A DNA stretch of 64,000 nt. Origin: Owenia fusiformis. Its lineage: Eukaryota > Annelida > Polychaeta > Sabellida > Oweniidae. The notes beneath the pieces were generated by a model that worked only from the letters and a program-made list of their open reading frames with translations, did no database searches and was not told the DNA's origin. Position numbers and translations under genes: made by a program. Location: NCBI GenBank assembly GCA_903813345.2, contig CAIIXF020000007.1, positions 11,884,714 to 11,948,713 on the forward strand. The letters are read 5' to 3'. Below are positions 45,037-58,248 of the stretch, in pieces. The first letter of the stretch is position 1. Every line of letters begins with the position of its first letter.

Positions 45037-46082
45037 TTGGACTCAACTGGGAACTTATCATTTTGACATGCTTGCCCTGAATTATGTAGAAATCCTATAC
45101 ACTTAACTAGCAAAGGTACAAAGTACCCAATAGCATAATGGTGAAAAAAGTGGATCTCTAACATCACATCCAAATAAATATGATCATTAATAAAGACTGG
45201 ATTTCACGAACAAACAAAATGTTTATTTATTTTTATCAAAACATTTTATTACAATATTTACAATGATTAATAAATTAACTTAACTATTGAATATACACTA
45301 CATATTAAAGGTAGTTTCAAAGTTTAGATTTAGAAAAAAGTTTTACTAAGATATTACTTTAGTAATATTGCCGTACTTGTCATACAATGTGAATGCTAAT
45401 GCTGAAATCACTTAATTGTGAATATTCACTAATAGAAACACTTTAAATTCTAGTTCAATAGCAAACGCTTACATTGCATTCAAAATCATTTAATGTTTTC
45501 AGTGTTTTGCAGAAAGGTCTATAAGTACAAGTTTGAAATATTTTCCTATTTTATCGTTTAATGAGCAACAATTTAATCTGATCATGACTTTATTGCACTA
45601 GTATTGACATAGGTAATCTTGGCCAGAAAATGGAAATGGTAGAATGTAAATTGAATATGACAGATGGAAAATTGTCTCGGAGATCAGCGATGGTTTCGTG
45701 TAGGGAGAGGGTGAAGGGAGTTATCCTTAACCAATCAAAGAATACCCTCCCAATTAGCATTTTCAGACATATCAATATTATTGTTCCATCTCCCAAGTGC
45801 AATTTAATATTAACCAGCAACACAGCTTTAAATGGAAACCGTATGATCAGTTACTAAAAGAGGCATTTTGATTGATGATTCATTTTTTCAATGGGGCCAA
45901 CAGTTCACAACACTACAAAGCATCAACAGTTGTGTTCACCAAGGACAGGTTAACAGGAATGGGGACACATTTGATCCATCTGAATCAGTTCTATCCATAG
46001 AGAAGATTTGGAAGCAAATGAGGTGTAGGTCAGCATTATAAACCAGGTGTATATGCATCAATATAAAATCCTACATTCTGTG

Positions 46083-49000
46083 CTACCTCCTGGCATATCT
46101 CGACACATAGTCTTTAACTTTTGATATGAATGAGTCCTGAAAATAAAGAAAATTAAATTTAGATTTTCACCTTTGTTGACTACAAACTAACCAAGAGTTG
46201 AAGGATTAACATGCATGAGTTAGTGGTAAAAATATATTAACTTATTCATAATGAAATAATAGATCTGTCAATTGTCAGTCTTTGGCCAAGTCTTGCCTTG
46301 CATACAGGGTGGGCCAAAAAATTTTGCAACCTTTTTAGAAGGCAAAAAAAGTATCATAACATTATGGTATTGACATGAATTTTTTTTTACAGAAACTTAA
46401 GGATAGGCATATTTTACCATTCAAATACTTAAGCTAATACTGACTTCAAATTTTTTTTGTCAGATGTTAGAATATTAATGGTAAATTGTTCATTTGTCCG
46501 AGATTTACCATTTTCCTAGAAAATCTGACTTTCTATGATTTTATGTGATCAACAATAACACATTCATTATGTTTACTAAATCTAGTACAGGTTTATATCA
46601 GTATCTAGTCACTATGGTAATATTGTTTCACTGTATTGATTATTTATTAAACAAATGTTCTATGCATCCGCCTTTCACCTTCACAATCACATGGAGACGA
46701 GAACTGAACTGGTAAATGGCGAAATCCAGCAGTTCTTGTGGTAGTCGTCTCCACTTATCCTGCAGAACTTCTTGATCAATAATTAAGTTGATCAATAATT
46801 TGTGGGGTATAACCATTAACTACAATACATTGCTCCAGGTGCCCCCATGTGTGATAGTCCCAGTGATTGGCATCTGGTGTATTGGGTGGCCATTTGACTC
46901 AGGACTAATCTTCTTCAAAAGGGACACCTTTAAAGAATGGGGGCTCTTTCAGCCCCAAGTGATTACATATTCCAGCAGGATAGTGCTCTTGACCATAGGC
47001 CAAAAGTCACTATGGAATATCTGGAGCATAATACCCCTTGATTCATTAGTCTTGATGAATAGCCACCCAATACACCACTTAAGAAAGATTGCAGCAGATT
47101 TAGTGAACATTATAAATGTTCTATCGATGATCACATAAAATTATAGAAAATCACATTTTCTAGGAAAATCAGTAAATCTTGGACACATGAACAATTTACC
47201 ATTAATATTCAAACATCTGACAAAAAAATTGTTGTCAGAATTAGCTGAAGTATTTGAATGATAAAATATGCCTATCCTTAAGTTTCTGTAAAAAAAGTTT
47301 CATGGCAATACCATAATGTTATGATACTTTTTTTGCCTTCTAAAAAGGTTGCAAAATTTTTTGGCCCACCCTGTATATTCCAGTTTCCCTTGCTTTTTCC
47401 GATCCTGGCTACTACACTGTATTTATTTTAAACCTCTAGCATTCTATTAAATGCAAGGTGTTTGTATATTACATCACAATATATTTGCCATGCAACTAGA
47501 ACCTTAAAACTAAATAAACAATCAACAGGCTGTTCAAATTGAAACAAAACCAGGTACTATGAAAGAATTTCAAGATCGGCAGATCTGAAAAGTTTTAAAA
47601 TGATACAATTTGTAAAGTTATATGATTACCTTGTCACGTTCGTAATGCTCAGCTGCTTCTACATTGAGAGGGTCATCGAAGTTCAGTAAATCCTGAAAAG
47701 GATACAAACTATACATTCCATAGGACATGAAGTATACAAAAAGAACTTGATTATTTATTTTTTCAATTAAGTGGGTATTTTCCATTTCAAATCTGAGACA
47801 TTCTAAACATGTTGGTTTCTACCATTAAGTATTGGTGTATATCATGATTAATAATGCAATAAACCATCACATTGTATCTTCCCCATACATGTTTAGAGAT
47901 TGTACTTACACTAAATAATGAGTTCAACCCCCAGATTACATCTTTAAGTTTCCTAGTGGGGCACCAGCCTGAAATATACAAACAAAAATCACTGCTAGCT
48001 CATGAATTTTTTGGATGAATGATAAATTAGAATATTCAAAGTCAGTATAGAGTACTTTTAAGAGAATTGAGCGTCACATGCCAACATATTTGCTAAAAGT
48101 CCTGATGTTATCAAAACTCTGTATAATCTGATAATTGTTCCTTTTTCATTCCAAAGAAAATCCCCTTATAATCTGCATAAATGTATAAATCAAATCCCTA
48201 AAACAATTGAGATTGGCAGGTATGTCTCCCACAGCAGTATTTGACTCACCCAATGTGTCTAAAGAATTCTGTCGTAGTAAACTAAGGCAAACCTCCCCAT
48301 CTTCTGTAATGTTCGGATGCCATATTCTTGTGAGGCACTGGACATCAGGTGGCTGAAATAGACATCATTATCAGATTATAGTGAATCCAATAGTTTATAA
48401 CATTTCAAAATGTATAAACTGACTCAGGAACATTATTCAAACAAGCTAGTTCAATTCAAGACTCAAGATTACAGACTTTTTAAGTAAATAACCACATAAT
48501 AATTCATAGAAAATATTAGAGTCTAGTCATTATATTTTAATATTGTATTGTCCATCCAAAGCAGAATACTGCTTTAACATTTCAAAGCAAATGAAAAATT
48601 CTCTTATTAATTACGATGTATAAATTAGTTTTATTTTGACAATCCATTTCTATTTTTACAACCTGAGTGGCTGAGCCCATCTATTAAATACTTACGACTA
48701 TATTATAGTCTTCTAATAATACTTACAACAATATTATAGTCTTCTGGAACTGTGATTTCAAATTTAAATCTACCATTTCCCCAGTAACCATCTTCTGGAG
48801 AAACACTGAGCGTGAATTTGTGCAATTGATTTGGGTCGTCAAAGTGAACACGGCAACCCTTTGGTAATGTCTGCTCCATTTCTTGGACCTCTAAAATAAT
48901 ACATGTACATATTGAAGTGTATACAACAGTTAGCCTAGTCCATCATGCATAGTAAAACATTCAAATTTAGAGGTGGTCATTAGGTTTTTTGTAACATTGT

Positions 49001-49519
49001 AACTCTGAATCAAGAGTATATCTAGATACCGTATTAAATTAAGGTGGGGAGAATGTGTTTACTTTATGCTCACATACAGAGGTACTACTGGATTTTTTTA
49101 TGACATGAACTATCCAGATATTTGTAGAGTAAATTCTGATTTGTGATAGTAGAACCTGAGCTGTGATATTAGTACTGTAAAACCTGAGCTGTAATATTGG
49201 TACCGTGAAACCTGAGGTGTAATATTGGTACTGTAAAACCTGAGCTGTGATATTAGTACTGTAAAAACTGAGCTGTGATATTTGTACAGTAAAACCTGAG
49301 CTGTGATATTTGTACAGTAAAACCTGAGCTGTGATATTAGTACAGTGAAACTTGAGCTCTGGATACTTCCAGCTAGATTTATGATACACCTGGGGAAAAA
49401 CACTTACCTTTTACCAGCAGTCTGTCCCGAACAGATGCCCGTTTGATATTGCCATCACAGTCCTTACGAATATGTGGATTATTTTTAGCTTCCTCTAACT
49501 TCTTCCTTATATTAATCAT
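46083..49519 (-). CDS. UBE2F: UBE2F, NEDD8-conjugating E2 enzyme, complete
   Basis: Six coding exons on the minus strand: 49519-49408, 48890-48727, 48352-48250, 47968-47910, 47692-47630 and 46136-46083. Phases agree and give 184 codons plus TAG; human UBE2F has 185 residues. The protein starts [12 protein letters not shown], the N-terminal peptide that docks on the NEDD8 E1, followed by the UBC fold: HPN at 104-106, catalytic Cys114 in [12 protein letters not shown], then [18 protein letters not shown]. It transfers NEDD8 to cullin 5 with RBX2. The start codon lies 9 bases inside its exon, after an acceptor at 49528-49529, so an upstream 5' UTR exon exists, probably ending at 50584. The gene is divergent from VPS25. 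Confidence 0.97.
46305..47373 (-). mobile_element. Mariner-like element with long inverted repeats and transposase remnant
   Basis: A 1069-bp element is flanked by TA (46303-46304 and 47374-47375). Its ends, CAGGGTGGGCC and GGCCCACCCTG, start inverted repeats of about 245 bp (to about 46550 and from about 47129). The minus strand of the centre still spells [20 protein letters not shown], the WPPNSPDLNP-type block of mariner transposases, then [13 protein letters not shown] and a stop after [10 protein letters not shown]. Upstream stops show it is dead. It lies in UBE2F intron 5. Confidence 0.85.
48695..48757 (-). repeat. Tandem duplication of the UBE2F exon 2 donor
   Basis: On the minus strand AGAAGACTATAATATTGTTG, the exon end, leads into the donor GTAAGTATTATT at 48726. 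About 31 bp on, AGAAGACTATAATATAGTCG and GTAAGTATTTAA appear again, with a second good donor at 48695. Use of the second donor would add 31 bases, shift the frame and introduce TAA within eight codons. Confidence 0.85.
49153..49362. repeat. 28-bp tandem repeat in UBE2F intron 1
   Basis: Seven and a half copies of a 28-bp unit, AACCTGAGCTGTGATATTAG followed by TACTGTAA. Open frames across it come from repetition. It does not include a splice site. Confidence 0.88.
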
Positions 49520-50583
49520 AGCTTTTTCTGGAATATACAAATAAATGTTACATGACATATAGAAGTTCTTCTATGAGTACCTGTGCAATACTGCCATTCT
49601 TGATGAGGTTTGATAATTCTTCTTTAACAAGTTGAAGACGAGATAAAGAAACATTATCAAAGCGAGTCAAGAATGGACGATATTGCACAGGTACGACGAG
49701 TACAAGAAAGTTTTTCTCATATTAGTCTGTATAAGCCATATTTTCACCATTTTATCATAAAACTGAGTGAAAAATAGCTTCAAATAAATTGAACTTCATC
49801 TTTCAATTGTTATGATGTCATAACAATATTAAGGAAATACATGGATACAAGAGGCAACAAAGCTCCATTGTTATGACACACTTGGACAGGCTTACTTTTG
49901 TTCTCTAACTATGTCATACATCATTATCATCCTTCCGTGCAAGTATCGGAGCGCTGAAGTACTTCCTTTTCGATCAAGACTTGAAATTGATAGTCGAGTG
50001 AATGTTTTTTTCTGCCAAATTCCAATATGGCGTTTTCTGCTCGGACATTTTCGTAAATCTCCGGAGGTTGTCCGAACTTAACTCGTTCTCAAAATTCACT
50101 TCGTTCATTGCATATTTCGCTCCTAGCAAACCGCAATATTGGAATGAATCAAAAAAACATTCACTCGATGAACAATTTACAAGTCTTGATTGAAAAAGAA
50201 GTATTTCAGCGGTCCATTACTTGAACGGATTGATGATACTGATAAAAGACACAATTAGAGACCAAAAGTAAGCCACGGATCTCATTATTCATGTTTTAAA
50301 GGTCAATTATTCAGCTGTACAAGTGCGTCGTGGGAAAGCTATCATATCAAAATCCACATAGCTTTCACAGGAAGTAACAGCTATACAACCAAATCACATA
50401 GACTCTTCATTCGGTTGATCGGCCAAAGCACTGTTTTTCTCTATGACTAAGCTTTCACGAGAACAATAAAAATAAATAAAAAAATCCTGGAAGTGGAAAA
50501 AACCTGTGAAACCAAAGTTTCATTTTCTCAGTATCATAACAAGTGACACCAATCAAACTTTTACAAATCATGAGTCAATTTAC

Positions 50584-50905
50584 CTTTATGATTTTCCCTT
50601 CATATAAACCTCATAGGTACGATAAGAGTCGTTTAAAACGCGAAATACGATAACAAAAATAGACAGTCTTCCCGAAACGGAAGTTTACTTTTTTCCCAGA
50701 ATGCACTTGAAGCAGCTTGAACATTACAAATCCTTATACTTAATCAGTAATATCTTCAATATTGGTCAATCCTTATAAGAAACTATCACTATTTAATTGA
50801 CATCAAATTGAATCTGTACTTCCCAGTGTGATTTTTAATTGAAATTATGCTCTGAAGAGTTTGTTAATGATAATCAAATTCTCGGCACTTCCTGATTTTC
50901 TGAAA
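50584..50905. promoter_or_regulatory. Bidirectional promoter UBE2F / VPS25 with ZNF143-type motif
   Basis: About 320 bp between the inferred UBE2F 5' UTR exon (donor CATAAAG/GTAAAT, exon edge 50584) and the VPS25 ATG. TTCCCAGAATGC at 50693-50704 equals the core of the ZNF143/Staf (SBS) element found at many vertebrate housekeeping promoters. ACTTCCGTTTCGGG on the minus strand nearby looks ETS-like. CpG content is locally higher. TSS positions are inferred. Confidence 0.55.
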
Positions 50906-53900
50906 ATGGCAACAGAATTTGAATGGCCATGGCAATACAATTTTCCACCTTTCTTTACGTGAGTATTGCAGAATCAATTCGATTTTACCAGCTTAAATAT
51001 ACAAAGTACTTTTTATGCTGTAAATCTTCATTGTATCCTAAAGCATTCCACGTGAATTTGTGTAACTTACATTAGCTTAGGGTCAGGGGGAATAACACTG
51101 GGTTCAAAATCAAAGTAGTCCAACAACCTGGGCCTCGTTTCTTATCTCACATGTCTTATGGCCCCGGCTAGGTAACGGCCCCAAGAAAATTCCTAATAAT
51201 AAAGAACGTCGTTATTGAGTTTAATGACGTTGAACTAGGTTCAAAGAAGACATTATGTCTAACATGTACATGTACAGTGGGGAACATAAAGAATTACTTG
51301 GCTATAGCTATGAAAATTACATGCTGTCGCACATGTAAAAAATTCTTACCTCAGTGTATTCAGTGCTCTATTTTCTCCGTCCTAGTAGAGTCTATTTCGT
51401 GGCCTGACTGCGTCGGTAGAAATTGAAAAATAAGATTTACCTGAAGATTAGGAGTCTTACTTACCCTCTAGAGGTTAGAACACACATGCGGTAAATTCTA
51501 AGACATGAAACTTAGAATTTAGCTCATTGTGACAACTTTTGATGGTTGAGGTTTATTTTTGTTCCCCACTTTAAATTTGTTTTGAGAAGACTTATTTCCT
51601 GATTGGTCAAATTGACAGACAAACCATGACAGTTTCATGTTTTTCAAACACGCTTCGAATAATATTATGTAATATCTGGCGCTTTGATAATATCATAAAT
51701 GTAGCTTGTTATTTTGGATCAAGATAAAGAAAGATGTAATGAATATGCTTAGTCTAAAGGGGTGTAACGTCGATGTGTGGGGTAGTGTCGACATAAGAGA
51801 CAGGGTAACTTTGACACTTATTTAGTAGAAGTAGAATTTCCATTTTCCACCATGTTTGATTTCTGGAAAAATTAAAATAACGCGAGATCTAGATCCATGC
51901 GAGAAAAAAACATGGCTTCCCCTAGATCGGAAATTAGAGCAAATAAACAACAAGGTGTTGAAGTTACCCCACATGTCGAAGTTACCCAAAAATTGTGTCA
52001 ACGTTACACCCCTTCGCCCTACATCGATTAAAACATCACAACGGCATGCTATGTATGAAATTCAGACGATAATCTCTCAAAATCCCTAATAGGTTGAGGT
52101 ATCAGGTTACGCCTGATTGTGTTGTGCGATAAGTGTTGTTTTATTGGTTTTGCCTGATTGCATTATGATTGTTTCATACTTGGTTGTGCCCAACTTTGTA
52201 CTTGTTAATTCAGCATTAGGTTGTGTTTGGTTTATTATTGGATTTTGTCCAATAATGTGTAATGTTGCAGTAAATTGTGTTTTTGGTGGTTGTATGTCAG
52301 GCTATGTTAGTTTGTATTGGTTGTGCCCGATTGTGTTTTGTTTATAATCCCAACGAATGAAGTTCAGTAGGGATATAGTGAAGCCGTCCCTCCATCCATC
52401 TGTCTGTCAGTTCGTCTGTCCGTTCGTCTGTCCGTTCGTCTGTACTCTGTATATCACATCACATCATGCAGGTCTACATCTACCTTGAAGATAAATCATT
52501 TCGAAGGAATAATCAGGTCCTTAATGATACATTTGATAACCTTAAATATTTACCAGTGTGTCGGATAAGCGGTCGTCATTCGCCAAATGCCATCAGAAAA
52601 TACATCTGGTGAACAGTTTTCATGGAGCACTTGCCTTATTGGCGATGTCGATAAAATCAGACAAGAAGATCTGAAGATAATGGCATATTTCTGCCAAGAA
52701 ACTCACCGAAACCAAAAATCCACAACAATACATCTACAAATGTCAAATTCTCAGACTCACTTTATTGTCAAAAATCTTTGAAGTGAGAGCCATCTATTTT
52801 ACATTTTCAAAGCTCTTCTCTTCCAGGTTACAGCCAAATATGAGCACGCAGGCAAAGCAGATTGAAGGCTGGACCAATCTGGTGTTGTCATACTGCAGGC
52901 ACAGTAAACTCTACACTCTAGATGTCAATGAGGCACATTCAAGTCAACTCTTCCACAACAAGTCTATAGAGAGTATCCTTTGTTTAACAGTACATTGTCA
53001 GCAGTTTCATTAATCTAAGCCGCTTTGCACACCACTTTAAAGCGCCATCAAAGCGCCGTTGGTATGAACTTAGCTTTAGCAGCAGGAATGGTTGGCAAGA
53101 AAGAAAATAATACCTATTAATTTAACCTAAAGCCCAAATTTTGCTCTTATTATTCCATTTTATGCCTTTTCTAAAAGGTCCCAACTGGTCAAACTTTATT
53201 TCATAACTTTGACATTTCTGTATCTTTAATTTCTTCTATAGATTTGTATTTTAATTCTCTTGTCAGACTGCAGTCCTATCAAAAAAGGTTTTGCAAGGGT
53301 AACAGAAATATAAACGTTTTGCAAGGGTAACAGAAATATAAATGTTTAAATTAACTAAATTTCTTAACTGATGTCCAGGAAAACTATCAATAGAGGCAAT
53401 ATATATAATATTAGAAGAACTAAGGAAAAAAGGTGAGAAAAAGTTATTAGTAAACAATTATGGCATGTATTATGTACATGTAGTAAAGATCTTAAATATT
53501 AATTGTAAAGTTATAACAGATTGAGGTATTCAGTCTCAGTAATTGCTACAATCCTAATCATGTACATCGTATGTGGGTCCTCTTTTCAGGCAATCTAGAA
53601 TGGTCTGATAAGGGTAGAAAACAATGTCTTGTTATGTGGAGGACTCCTGAAGAGTGGGGAAAACTTATTTATCTATGGGTAAGTTGTTTATTTACAGAGG
53701 TCATTCACTTGAGATCAAACATTTTTACATGTACATAGTTAGCATCACTGTATTATTAGGATTCCAAAATTTTAAAGTATTTGTAACACACATAAAAGAT
53801 CAAAACATGTAAAGTAGCAACATGTCTTTTATTTTTGTAAGCTGATTCTATTCTTAGAACTTTCCTGTTTTATACTGCCATGGTGTTAATTACCCAGTTG

Positions 53901-56900
53901 CCAGTATCTATTTAACCGATTCACCACCAGACGGCCAACAGGAGGAAGATAACATGGCAGACATACTTCACAATACTTTTTAGTAAATCAGTTCCCTGGA
54001 TAGATTTCCATCTAACATTTTTGAGTTTAAAGCTTTTAAATTGTGCCAGTATGTACATTTCAAACAGTTTTTTCATTTTGACTTGACTATCATAATGATA
54101 AAATATCTCTCCTATCAAGAAGTTAGATTTGATCCACACTGATGTACATGTACAGTAGAAATCAAACCTCAACAGAGAGGGGGAATAAACCAGAATTTAT
54201 GGATGACCTTATCTCTGTGTAAAACCTCTAGATTCATCGATAATTCTGGAGTATTTGTTCCTCTTACCTCAAGTAATGTTATGCTTACTTTGAAAGTTCA
54301 ATAATGCAAATGTTTAGGTACTTCTAAAGTCGGTTATACTTGTCTGAACCTTTACTTTTACTCTTTTTCAGGCAAGTAACAATGGGATGACTAACTCAGT
54401 GTGTACTTTATATGAATTATCAAATGGAGACGACACAGTTAAAGAAGGTAATAATGACAATTTAGTTCGAAAACTTCACCTTGTTCACAGTTCTTCCCAA
54501 AAGCATTAATTACATGTTAAAATGAGTCTTGTGATACTACCATTTAGGATTACAGAGACGACAATTTTATCCAATGTACAGTATGTTCTGTAGTTTGGAC
54601 ACGTAATCACATATCTAAATAAATATTGCATATTTAAGGTAGTTCTGTATTTTTACCAAGAAATAGTAAAGAATTGTCAATTAAATATTCAAAATAAAAT
54701 GTGAAAAATGCAACATATTTTTATAATTATTGGTAATTCTAATCATGAAAACGATATTGAATCTCATCATGATTTGATAAATATTGTTTTGCCACATAAA
54801 TTGTGTTGACTTGGGGGTGGGACCCATACTATCCATATGCTTTGTCATCACCGTAATGAGCGAATTACAAGTATTGAGACAAGTATTTCAATATTCAGAT
54901 TCAAATAATCAGTTGTTCTGGATACAAAAATGCATTAACTACAGTGGCGTAGCCAGGATTTGGTGACCGGGGGTTCTATTTTTATGTTATTCACAAATCC
55001 CCCCCCCCCCTTCATTAGGGTTCCTCAAATAATGCAATTTGCACAATTACACCCCTCCATAAGTTTGGCAATCCTAACTAACCCATTGGATTATGTATTA
55101 AAGCATCTTTAAGTTTCTTATTGTAAAGAAAAAACTATTTTGGGAGGGGAAACATAATTCATTTTCATACCTTCATTAAAGAGAGAATCAGATATAGCGA
55201 GCAGGCTAAGCAAAAAATTGTTTTAATTTTAGAATATTTTTGGCTCATGTCATTCCTTGTCATGTCTATTTTCTAAAAATCACAAAAGTGCATACTTTAT
55301 TCCAGGAAAACTAAAGATTTTTACAATAATGTGTTCTCTTTCTATAAGAATGGTTACCATTCTTATTATTTGGGAGAATCTAAACATTTTTCACCCATTT
55401 TTGCACTTTGAATCATTGATAACTTCACCAATTTATAACATATTGTGAATCTTTTGGGAGATATTGTATTTGATAGTGTAAGGAATAGATTGGTAGGTCA
55501 ATTATATATTGCTTGTAATTTTGTCACCCCCTATAGATCAGATTCTGCCTTTAAGTTAAGTAGACAATTGAATTTGAATTATTTAATAAAAATGATGCCC
55601 TTATTTACGTCAAGCGAAGTCTGAAAGAATAGGCTTTATCAAGAAACCTCTCCCATTGAAATAACACAGGACGTAAAAATGATTTTCAAAAATGACCTTG
55701 AAGCTTTGTAACTTTAATGTTCACAAGTAAAATAAACAGGCAACGTGCAAAAAAGTCAGACAACTTATAATTGATTTTCTGCATCAAAATATATTTCGGT
55801 GAATCTTTTACTAAATACATATCCTGAAATCTTATTTGCCCCGAATCCACCATTATTTCGTCTGATTTCTAGAAGACCTTGGAGCATGATTTGTTTCCAA
55901 GGAATATCAACTATTTCGCACAATTTATTCTTTAACTTAAGCTACTTCATCTAGGACAAAATAAATCACCTCATGCAATGGCTTATCATTATTTTTCAGG
56001 AATTTTGTTGGAAGCCAGTTCGGATAAAATGCAAGGTTATTGAAATTGGCGCAAACACCCTATACTCCGAAAGATCGTTCTTCTACGATAACTTTTCACA
56101 ACGTTTACACGAAGGCTGTTTAAACTATCCGGGAAAGTCGTATTACTGATGAAAATATCTATCATTCAAATAAGTGGGTCTCATTTATGCTTTGTTTTAA
56201 AAAGTTAAAAATATTTCTCGGACGTCCCCGGAGCTCAGTGGTAAGTCCCCCGGAGCAGATCAACTGCAATTAATAATAAAAACGTTTTAGTTGATATAAA
56301 TCGTATATAAATACAAGCGACTGTTCGAATATAAAACGTATTTTGTTAAGTTCAGACGGCTTGATAACAAATTAGGCCTTCTTTATTTGAAGATTAATAC
56401 CATGTGATTTTTTAATGTTTTTTTATTATGTAATTTATTCGCTAAACATATCATGACATTAACATGAAAATGGAGAGCAAGTAAACTGGAACGATAACAA
56501 TATGAAATCTATACAATGAGAAGAATGTATCTTAAAAAATTAAAATCATTTTTTGCAATGATTGATTTTTCTTTGGAAAAGTGATGGGTAAATGAATGAA
56601 AGAATGAATAAATTTGAACAAATGCTTGTGTTTATAAATGATATACGCTTTTAAATAATTCATTTCACAAGGTTTTTAATTATTTAACGAAATTGGTTTC
56701 GGGGACTTGACATCCCCAGGGACGTCCCAAGAAATATTTTAAATTTTAATTGAAATAACACAAAACAGAGATGTAAGGGAACATGGGGCAAAACGGCCCT
56801 GTTGGGCAAAATGGCCCATCGAAATATCTTTTGAACTGTAAAAAGATGGTTCTTAAAAAGTCACATAATCGAATTTTGAAATTTCCGCCACCTTCTCGAC

Positions 56901-58248
56901 CACCCATTTTAACCTAGCAGCGTCTCGCTATGCGTAAGAGGTAATTCTACTTTTCACTCTCCTTTTTGCAAATAACCCCTCCCACGAGAATCTCTAAAAA
57001 ATCCGGCAACAATACAATATCGTTTTGATTTAACATTTTACATAGGGTTCACATATTTATTCTTTATTTGTAAACATTTCGAGCTTCAAATATTAGGCAA
57101 ATTGAAATGACGTCTATTTGAAAATTCACATGTCGTTGGGGCAAAACGGCCCACAAAGGTTATATTAACATACAAAAATCGTAATACAAGAACAACTGAT
57201 TTTCAAATATAACAATTCTAATATTTGGTTTGAACCTTACTTCCTTCCGACATATATCGAATGACTAGAATTATGGTAGGGGTTAAGAATACTTTATCTG
57301 TCAAAGGTTTGAACGTCTGAGAAAAGATGTGTGTGTTGACGAGTCTTGTAATTGATTAATTTTGGTTTTAAAACCCATGTAACAGAGGGTGGGCCGTTTT
57401 GCCCCACCCATGGGCCGTTTTCCCCCACTCTAGACATTATTTTTGGCAATTGAAAAATCGCAGAAGATAGTCTTGGGTAAATATAAAACACTCGAAAAAT
57501 AAATTTTTAGGGCCGATTTGCCCCATGTTCCCTTGCACATTTGAAAGAACGTGTGTTTCATCAATATTACGACTATTCCAGATATTTATTCGTCAATGTT
57601 GTAAAAATCATTTGGAGTATGGGACGTCTGCATTGTTTTCAATAACTTTCAATAACTTCGTATTGTAAAACAAAATTCCTACAAAGGACTGATTTAGCCA
57701 TTGCCCAAGATGGGTTATTTTGTCCGAGAAAAAGCAGATTTTAAGTTAATTGTGCGAAATTATTGATATTTCTAAATGTAAAATCTCATGCTCTTGGGTC
57801 TTCCCAAAATAAAATCTCACCCCGTGCCTAAGGTTGCCAAGCGTTTTGAGGGAAGTGTAACTTCAATATGACATGTTTTTAACAAAAATATATGTTCACC
57901 ATAACAAATATCAATTCATTTACTGCGCATATAAAATATGTAGTTTTCAAAGTAGCACAGTAATTTAATGTTTCTGGTTATATGCATTTTCCGCAAAACG
58001 ATATTTTGGGAAATCCTGACCGGGGGTTCGTTCGAACCCACCGAACCCCCGCTGCCTACGGCTATGAACTACTGTGTCTCCATATTACTAGTTTATTGTC
58101 CTATCTTTCAATCCATATAAATTATTCCCTTTCAGAATTTCATGGACTAGAAACTTGGCTCTTGAAAAGAGCGCTACAGACTTTAGTTTCACAGCGAAAA
58201 GCTGAACTGATTTCATTTGACGGAAATGATGGAGTGAAGTTTTTCTAA
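50906..58248 (+). CDS. VPS25: VPS25, ESCRT-II subunit, complete
   Basis: Six coding exons: 50906-50958, 52827-52972, 53379-53432, 53590-53678, 54372-54447 and 58136-58248. Phases agree and give 176 codons plus TAA, exactly the length of human VPS25. It starts MATEFEWPWQYNFPPFF, holding the conserved PPFF motif through which VPS25 docks on VPS22 and VPS36. Two winged-helix domains follow (about 20-100 and 101-176), with RKLSIEAIYIILEELRKKG, WRTPEEWGKLIY and ending DGNDGVKFF. VPS25 recruits VPS20 to start ESCRT-III assembly at endosomes. Intron 5 (3.7 kb) is enlarged by transposons. AATAAA at 58606-58611 is a possible poly(A) signal. Confidence 0.97.
51757..52025. mobile_element. MITE-like inverted repeat in VPS25 intron 1
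   Basis: AAAGGGGTGTAACGTCGATG at the left is mirrored at the right by CAACGTTACACCCCTT, with a further pairing of TGTGGGGTAG against TACCCCACA. About 270 bp. The 77-codon open frame inside is incidental. Confidence 0.5.
53281..53345. repeat. Two-copy 28-bp tandem repeat in VPS25 intron 2
   Basis: GTTTTGCAAGGGTAACAGAA followed by ATATAAAC occurs twice in a row. It ends about 35 bp upstream of the exon 3 acceptor and does not include it. Confidence 0.8.
54941..58076. mobile_element. About 3.1-kb composite transposon-like insertion in VPS25 intron 5
   Basis: The left edge ACAGTGGCGTAGCCAGG and the right edge CCTACGGCTATGAACTACTGT are roughly inverted, and GACCGGGGGTTC occurs just inside both edges. 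No transposase is recognised. A second inverted-repeat element (56773-57537) is nested inside. Boundaries and unity of the outer element are uncertain. Confidence 0.4.
56773..57537. mobile_element. Nested inverted-repeat element with GGGGCAAAACGGCCC motifs
   Basis: AAGGGAACATGGGGCAAAAC at the left is mirrored by GATTTGCCCCATGTTCCCTT at the right. GGCAAAACGGCCC-type words repeat inside, in both orientations (about 57136, 57390, 57410). About 765 bp, no open frame. Confidence 0.7.

Larger units (their letters stand above)
40591..46082. other. Intergenic stretch between ULK4 and UBE2F, repeat-rich
   Basis: No gene recognised. It holds a 61-bp TA-flanked micro-MITE (41086-41146), a 243-bp one (42141-42383) and a 2.25-kb inverted-repeat element (42786-45036). 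The part next to 46083 is probably the UBE2F 3' UTR: AATAAA on the minus strand lies at 45222-45227, which would make a UTR of about 850 bases; closer signals may be used. Short open frames here carry no recognisable domains. Confidence 0.6.

Noticed and set aside
52117-52347. 76-codon hydrophobic frame in VPS25 intron 1
   Set aside because: It reads a degenerate GGTTGTGCCTGATTGTG-type repetitive stretch, which gives a membrane-like composition by chance.
57136-57430. GGGCAAAACGGCCC words as regulatory sites
   Set aside because: They fall inside a terminal-inverted-repeat element (56773-57537) and are explained as parts of it.
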